From JBBRSC01 sp038245795 (lineage in GTDB: Bacteria > Actinomycetota > Acidimicrobiia > Acidimicrobiales > Microtrichaceae), in NCBI GenBank assembly GCA_038245795.1, contig JBBRSC010000027.1:1-20339 (forward strand): 20,339 nucleotides of DNA, in the 5' to 3' direction. The notes beneath the pieces were generated by a model that made no database searches, had not been told where the DNA came from, and saw only the letters and a list, made by a program, of their open reading frames with translations. How positions within the stretch are numbered: the stretch's first letter is position 1; each line of letters begins with the position of its first letter. The position numbers and the translations under genes are program-made. Shown here in pieces: positions 16,457 to 20,339 of this stretch.

Positions 16457-18055
16457 GAGCTGTGTGGCTCCGGCTCTGTCGGGTGTCACGCGGAACCGGG
16501 CGTCGACCTTCACGGGAGATCCATCGACGAGGTTGTTGTCGACCATCCGGTACTCGGTGATCCATTCGGTGGCCGTCACGTCGCAGTAGGTCCATCCGCG
16601 CTGGCTGGAATTCACGTACTTGATGGCGGGAACTGCTGAGCGGACAACCTGCTCCGTCCCCGGGGGAAGCAACCCGTCGGACGAGATCGACGTGCCCACG
16701 AACTCGGTGGCCACGGTCTCCCGCGTGTCGCCTGCGCCGACGGTGAGATCGCCGACGCCAGCCAGGTGGATGTCGCCCGTGACCACCACGAGGTTCGTGA
16801 TCGCCTTCGTCTTGAGATGATCGAGCACGACCTTACGTTCGGCGGGGTAGCCGTCCCATTGGTCGTAGTTGAGGATCGCGGCGCCGACTGTCACGGGTGT
16901 CATCACGACCTCGTTGCCCCACACCCGCCACGTGGTTGTGGCGGCGTCGAATCCGTCGAGGAGCCACGTGAGCTGATCTGGGCCCATGAGCGTTCGCCCG
17001 TCGCTGTTCACCTCGTCGCAGGCGGGGGTGAGCTTGAGCGTCTTGTCTCCGCAGGCCTGATCGGTGCGGTACTGACGTTCGTCGGTTATGAAGAACGTGG
17101 CCAGCGAACCCCAGGAGAAGGTCCGGTAGATCTTGTAGTCAGCGCCGGTCGGAGGGTCCAGCCGCACGGGTGTGTGTTCGTACCAGGCTTGATACGCCGC
17201 GGCGCGTCGAGCAGTGAAGTCGGCCGGCGTCATCTTCGGGTCCTCGCTCTGCAGTCCGGCGTAGTTGTTCTCGACTTCGTGATCGTCCCAGATGTTCACC
17301 CACGGACACCGGGCCTGCGCGGCCTGGAGGTGGGGATCGCTCCGGTAGAGCGCATAGCGATTTCGGTAGGCGACGAGATCTGTTGCCTTGTCGCTGCCGT
17401 GGGTCCGCTTTGTGTTGCCCTTCCCGACCTCCGAGGAGCCGTATTCGTAGATGTAGTCGCCGAGGAACAGCAAGAGATCAAGGTTCTCCGTTGCCGCGAT
17501 GTCGCGATGGGCGTTGTAGAACCCGGACTGCCAGTCCTGGCAACTCGCGAACCCGAAGCGCAGTCGTTCGACGGACGCGCCAGCGGCGGGAGTCGTCATG
17601 GTCTGGCCGACGGCGGAGGTGTAATCGCCAACGCGGAAGCGGTACCAGTACTGCGTGGCGCTGGCGAGATTTTCGGCCGTGACGTGCACGGCGTGGCCCC
17701 ACTTCGCCTCCGCAGCCGCCGTGCCGTTGGCGACGATGGTTGCAAACGTCTGGTCCGAGGCGACCTCCCAGTTCACCGGCACCGCTGCGTCGCCCATTCC
17801 GCCACCAGCGAGTGGGGCCATGGCGAGTCGCGTCCAGAGGATGACCGACACCGGATCTGGGTCGCCGGAGGCGACGCCCAACGTGAACGGATCCTTTGCC
17901 AGTTTCGGCACCGGGAGCGGGGTTGTTGTCGTCGTCGCCGAACCTCCGACAGTTGTCGTCCCCGACGAGGACTTGTCAGCGTCCTTCGAACACGCGCCGA
18001 GGCCGATGGCCCCCGCTCCGGCACCGAGTGATATCAGAAATGTTCTACGGTCCAC
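16454..18055 (-). CDS. phoD: PhoD-type alkaline phosphatase, Tat lipoprotein
   Basis: This 533-residue phosphoesterase hydrolyses phosphate esters outside the membrane. The N-terminus MDRRTFLISLGAG is a Tat signal and LGAC gives a lipid-anchored cysteine at 22. A Ser/Thr/Pro linker to about 50 precedes an N-terminal beta domain. The catalytic domain has GFASCQ with C172, FLGDYIYEYG with D200 and Y203, WDDHE at 256-260 and a later VVTGDIHL, which are the Fe/Ca ligands expected from the known PhoD structure. The start is GTG at 18055 with AAGGGGG upstream. The gene lies 63 nt after a lipoprotein gene on the same strand. A phospholipase-D-like or nucleotide substrate is possible, as PhoD enzymes vary. 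No Pho-box was recognised. Confidence 0.9.
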   Translation of the reverse strand: MDRRTFLISLGAGAGAIGLGACSKDADKSSSGTTTVGGSATTTTTPLPVPKLAKDPFTLGVASGDPDPVSVILWTRLAMAPLAGGGMGDAAVPVNWEVASDQTFATIVANGTAAAEAKWGHAVHVTAENLASATQYWYRFRVGDYTSAVGQTMTTPAAGASVERLRFGFASCQDWQSGFYNAHRDIAATENLDLLLFLGDYIYEYGSSEVGKGNTKRTHGSDKATDLVAYRNRYALYRSDPHLQAAQARCPWVNIWDDHEVENNYAGLQSEDPKMTPADFTARRAAAYQAWYEHTPVRLDPPTGADYKIYRTFSWGSLATFFITDERQYRTDQACGDKTLKLTPACDEVNSDGRTLMGPDQLTWLLDGFDAATTTWRVWGNEVVMTPVTVGAAILNYDQWDGYPAERKVVLDHLKTKAITNLVVVTGDIHLAGVGDLTVGAGDTRETVATEFVGTSISSDGLLPPGTEQVVRSAVPAIKYVNSSQRGWTYCDVTATEWITEYRMVDNNLVDGSPVKVDARFRVTPDRAGATQL

Positions 18056-18118
18056 GACCGCCCCCTTCGAGATGTTCCGGAACGACGACCTGTTGTGCTC
18101 GATCCTGCCCGAGATGAA

Positions 18119-19051
18119 CTAGGTGTCGAGCTCGACGACTTGGATCTTGCGATCGTTGACGGTCGTACCGTAGGCGACCATCAAGTAGCTCGACCCAGCT
18201 GTTGCGTCGATGTCCACCGGTCCGATCGTCGTTGCGCAGTCGGTATTGGCGTCGGTGCCCCTCAGGCTCACCGGTCCCGGTGTCAGTCCCGATGCCGTGC
18301 CAGCGTTACCGGTTCCCTCAATCTCAAGTGCCGGCAGTCCTGCGCATGAGCCGGCCAACTCCGGCACCACAAAGCTGCCGTTCTCGATGGCCTGCACGCC
18401 GTTCGTGTTGATGTAGAGCGCCGCGGATCCGCTCGGGGGAGGGGTGAACTTGTTCTCCGTGATCACGGTCGTCGTCATGCCGACTCGACCAGACATCGAC
18501 GGCGAGCTGTCAGAGGTCAGCACAATGAGGTAGCGGTTCCCGTCCTTGAGCTTTTCGGTGATGCTCATCTGTTGATCCTGGATGTCGCTCTTGCCCGGGA
18601 CGTAGAAGCTGAAGACCAGCTCGGTGCTGCCATCGCCTGGCGTGAACAGCGGCTTGGTATCGACCTTGACCTTGATGGGATCAGTGATCTTGCCGTAGGC
18701 GAGCGTTGCGGCCTTCTCGCCCCGTTGCCCGCTCCCGAACCAGAGATCGGTCTCCTTGGGCGTTCCACCGTCGCTGTAGAGGTTGAGGAATCGAACGGTC
18801 GAGTCGACCTCTTTCATCTCGACGTCGCCCCCGCCGATCGCCTTGTCGATGTTCTTCAGGATCTCGTCGGCCTTCTTGTTGCCGTCCTTCTGGGCGTCTT
18901 CGATCTGTTGGCGGGCCTTGTTCGCCGCTGTCGAGGAGTCATCGCCACACGAGGTCGCGAGAAGAGCGACGATCGCCAGCAACACGAACGCCGTTCGATG
19001 GCTCGGCGCCGATCGATCTGTGTGTCGAGGGCAGTTCGATCGATGGGTCAT
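18119..19051 (-). CDS. Lipoprotein, possibly DUF4397-like
   Basis: This 310-residue protein has a polar N-region, a hydrophobic stretch AFVLLAIVALLA and a likely lipid-anchored cysteine at 35 (ATSC). Residues 40-75 form a Lys/Asp-rich amphipathic helix (KARQQIEDAQKDGNKKADEI). The rest looks beta-rich. STVRFLNLYSDGG with later LAYGKITDPIKVKVDT loosely resembles DUF4397 domains, which occur in secreted bacterial proteins of unknown role. This link is weak. The ATG at 19051 has GAGGAG 6 nt upstream. It precedes phoD on the same strand with a 63-nt gap and may share its transcript. It is divergent from the AAA+ gene. No catalytic motif is visible; a structural or binding role is more likely than an enzyme. 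Confidence 0.6.
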   Translation of the reverse strand: MTHRSNCPRHTDRSAPSHRTAFVLLAIVALLATSCGDDSSTAANKARQQIEDAQKDGNKKADEILKNIDKAIGGGDVEMKEVDSTVRFLNLYSDGGTPKETDLWFGSGQRGEKAATLAYGKITDPIKVKVDTKPLFTPGDGSTELVFSFYVPGKSDIQDQQMSITEKLKDGNRYLIVLTSDSSPSMSGRVGMTTTVITENKFTPPPSGSAALYINTNGVQAIENGSFVVPELAGSCAGLPALEIEGTGNAGTASGLTPGPVSLRGTDANTDCATTIGPVDIDATAGSSYLMVAYGTTVNDRKIQVVELDT

Positions 19052-19230
19052 TGAGGTCTCCTCGGACGTCTTCGTGAGTTCATCGACGCTATCGAACTTG
19101 CCGTGGCGATCTGCTCATGGGTCGAACGGACCATTCAGCGCCCAAGCGCCAATGCCGATGCACATGCGGCACCAGTGATCACGTCTGTTCACGGCTGATC
19201 GACCACGCACGAGCACCAGACCTGAGGAAC

Positions 19231-20339
19231 ATGACCCACGCAGAGAGCACCATTCCTGATCTGCGATCCCCGCTGCGTCCTGACGCCATGGGACTGCGCA
19301 CGACCGTCATGGACGACATCATCCTCCGTCGGGTGTTCTTCGAGGGTCGGATCTCCATGACGAATCTGGCGGAATCCGTCCACGCCAGCATCAACGTGGT
19401 CGAACCGCTGCTCCTGGGGATGCGTGATCGCAAGCTGATCGAGTTCGACGGACTCGACGGACGCGCCTATGTGGTGACGTGCACCGAGGCGGGCAAGGCG
19501 TTCTGCACCGACCGTTCCCGCGAGTGTCGCTACGCCGGACCGATGCCGGTGTCGCTCGCCCTCTATACCGAGGTCGTGAAGGCCCAACGCCCCAATCTGC
19601 ACCTCGATCGGGACATGTTGACCCGGGCCTTCTCGGATCTCGTCATCTCGCCCAGCCTGCTGGATCAGCTTGGGCCGGCCATCCACGGCACCGGCGCGAT
19701 GTTCCTCTACGGGCCGCCCGGAACTGGAAAATCGTCGGTCGCCGAGCGCATCGTGCGCGCATATGAGGACACCGTGCTCATCCCGCACTGCGTCGAGGTG
19801 GACGGGCAGATCGTGTCCGTCTTCGATCCCACCTTGCACGAACCGGTCGACGAACAACCGACGGGCCTGGATCGTCGCTGGATAGCGTGTCAACGACCAG
19901 CGGTCATCACCGGCGGCGAGCTCCATGGGGCGATGCTCGACTTGCAACTCGATCGGGACACAGGCGTCTATCTGGCGCCACTGCAGTTCAAGGCCAACAA
20001 CGGGATCCTGGTGATCGATGACTTCGGCCGACAGGCTATGTCGCCAGACGCGTTGCTGAACCGATGGATCGTGCCACTCGATCGCCAGGTCGACTACTTG
20101 ACGATCCAGGGACGGAAGTTCGCGGTCCCGTTCGAACTGAAGGTGGTGTTGTCGACCAATCTCGATCCGAGTCATCTCGGTGACGAGGCGTTCTTCCGTC
20201 GGATTCACAACAAGATCTACATCGGCGCGGTCGACGACGAGCAGTTCGACTGGATCCTGGCGCGGGTGGCCCAAGCGAAGAAGTTCGATCTCGACGCCAG
20301 CGCATCTGCCTACCTCCGGCGCATCGCTCGCGCCCGTGG
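19231..20339 (+). CDS. AAA+ ATPase with N-terminal winged-helix-like region (right end missing)
   Basis: The frame is open from ATG 19231 to the window edge, 369 codons with no stop. Residues about 25-90 look like a winged helix (LRRVFFEGRISMTNLAESVH, then LLLGMRDRKLIEFDG). A link with three cysteines (VTCTEAGKAFCTDRSREC) and YAGPMPVSLALY follows. The ATPase core has Walker A GPPGTGKS at 161-168, Walker B ILVIDDFG with D263-D264, sensor-1 STN ending at N310, and FFRRIHNKI with R323-R324 as candidate Arg fingers. I recall similar proteins annotated only as ATPases with chaperone-like or MoxR-like activity; the partner is unknown. GAGGA at 19224-19228 stands only 2 nt from the ATG, an unusually short spacing, so the ATG at 19288 is an alternative start. 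Confidence 0.8.
   Translation, partial: MTHAESTIPDLRSPLRPDAMGLRTTVMDDIILRRVFFEGRISMTNLAESVHASINVVEPLLLGMRDRKLIEFDGLDGRAYVVTCTEAGKAFCTDRSRECRYAGPMPVSLALYTEVVKAQRPNLHLDRDMLTRAFSDLVISPSLLDQLGPAIHGTGAMFLYGPPGTGKSSVAERIVRAYEDTVLIPHCVEVDGQIVSVFDPTLHEPVDEQPTGLDRRWIACQRPAVITGGELHGAMLDLQLDRDTGVYLAPLQFKANNGILVIDDFGRQAMSPDALLNRWIVPLDRQVDYLTIQGRKFAVPFELKVVLSTNLDPSHLGDEAFFRRIHNKIYIGAVDDEQFDWILARVAQAKKFDLDASASAYLRRIARAR

Noticed and set aside
16766..18031. 421-residue open frame on the plus strand opposite phoD
   Set aside because: It has low-complexity, Arg/Gly/Val-rich residues and no recognisable motif, and it lies fully antisense to a confident PhoD gene. Long antisense frames are expected in high-GC codon usage.
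19175..19192. GTGA-N10-TCAC near the AAA+ gene as a CRP-like site
   Set aside because: The spacing does not fit the usual N6 and the core GTGATCAC is a common 8-bp palindrome. No promoter is visible next to it.
19189..20274. 361-residue open frame on the minus strand at the right end
   Set aside because: The plus-strand frame from 19231 has clear Walker A, Walker B and sensor motifs, and the minus frame is its shadow.

Overview
The window is high-GC DNA that reads as a chromosomal segment of an actinobacterium. Four things point there: an HspR-type repressor inside a dnaK-grpE-dnaJ-hspR gene order, a HAIR-like operator (the HspR-associated inverted repeat) in front of dnaK, a DUF3052 protein, and a partial DUF222/HNH-type gene at the left edge. 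DnaK also lacks the N-terminal insertion typical of proteobacteria. A lineage such as Acidimicrobiia is plausible, but that is an inference from overall flavour and was not tested. I see no insertion sequence, prophage, tRNA, rRNA or CRISPR array.

Left part (1-5195). A minus-strand DUF222-like gene runs off the left edge behind a promoter that looks leaderless. It diverges from a small ketosteroid-isomerase-like gene that keeps the full catalytic triad. The 3' end of that gene carries a 29-bp tandem duplication that doubles a hairpin and a stop codon. A minus-strand operon follows, read from right to left: ABC ATPase, large FtsX/MacB-type permease, and a DUF3052 protein, separated by 1 and 4 nt.

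Middle part (4785-9427). A DoxX-like membrane protein overlaps by 4 nt a 700-residue lipoprotein that looks like an alpha/beta hydrolase. Next is a membrane protein with a His/Cys-rich outer domain. Phosphoglycerate mutase (gpmA) lies on the opposite strand, convergent with it.

Right part (9428-20339). gpmA and dnaK are transcribed from back-to-back promoters, with the HAIR-like site covering the dnaK promoter. dnaK, grpE, dnaJ, hspR and clpB all run in one direction. No promoter is visible before clpB, only a C-rich, G-poor 99-nt leader. HspR would close a feedback loop on the whole unit. DnaK, DnaJ and GrpE form the Hsp70 cycle, and ClpB works with them to pull apart aggregates. A perfect 12-bp hairpin separates clpB from a convergent PhoD-type phosphatase gene, which follows a lipoprotein gene on the minus strand. 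The right edge holds the start of a AAA+ ATPase gene that remains open at the window end.

Most of the window is ordinary core genome. The most interesting signals are regulatory: the gpmA/dnaK divergent promoter with its operator, the clpB leader, and the duplicated terminator hairpin. Three uncharacterised proteins are also of interest: the HxH-rich membrane protein, the hydrolase lipoprotein and the terminal AAA+ ATPase. I did not find a convincing wholly new system.
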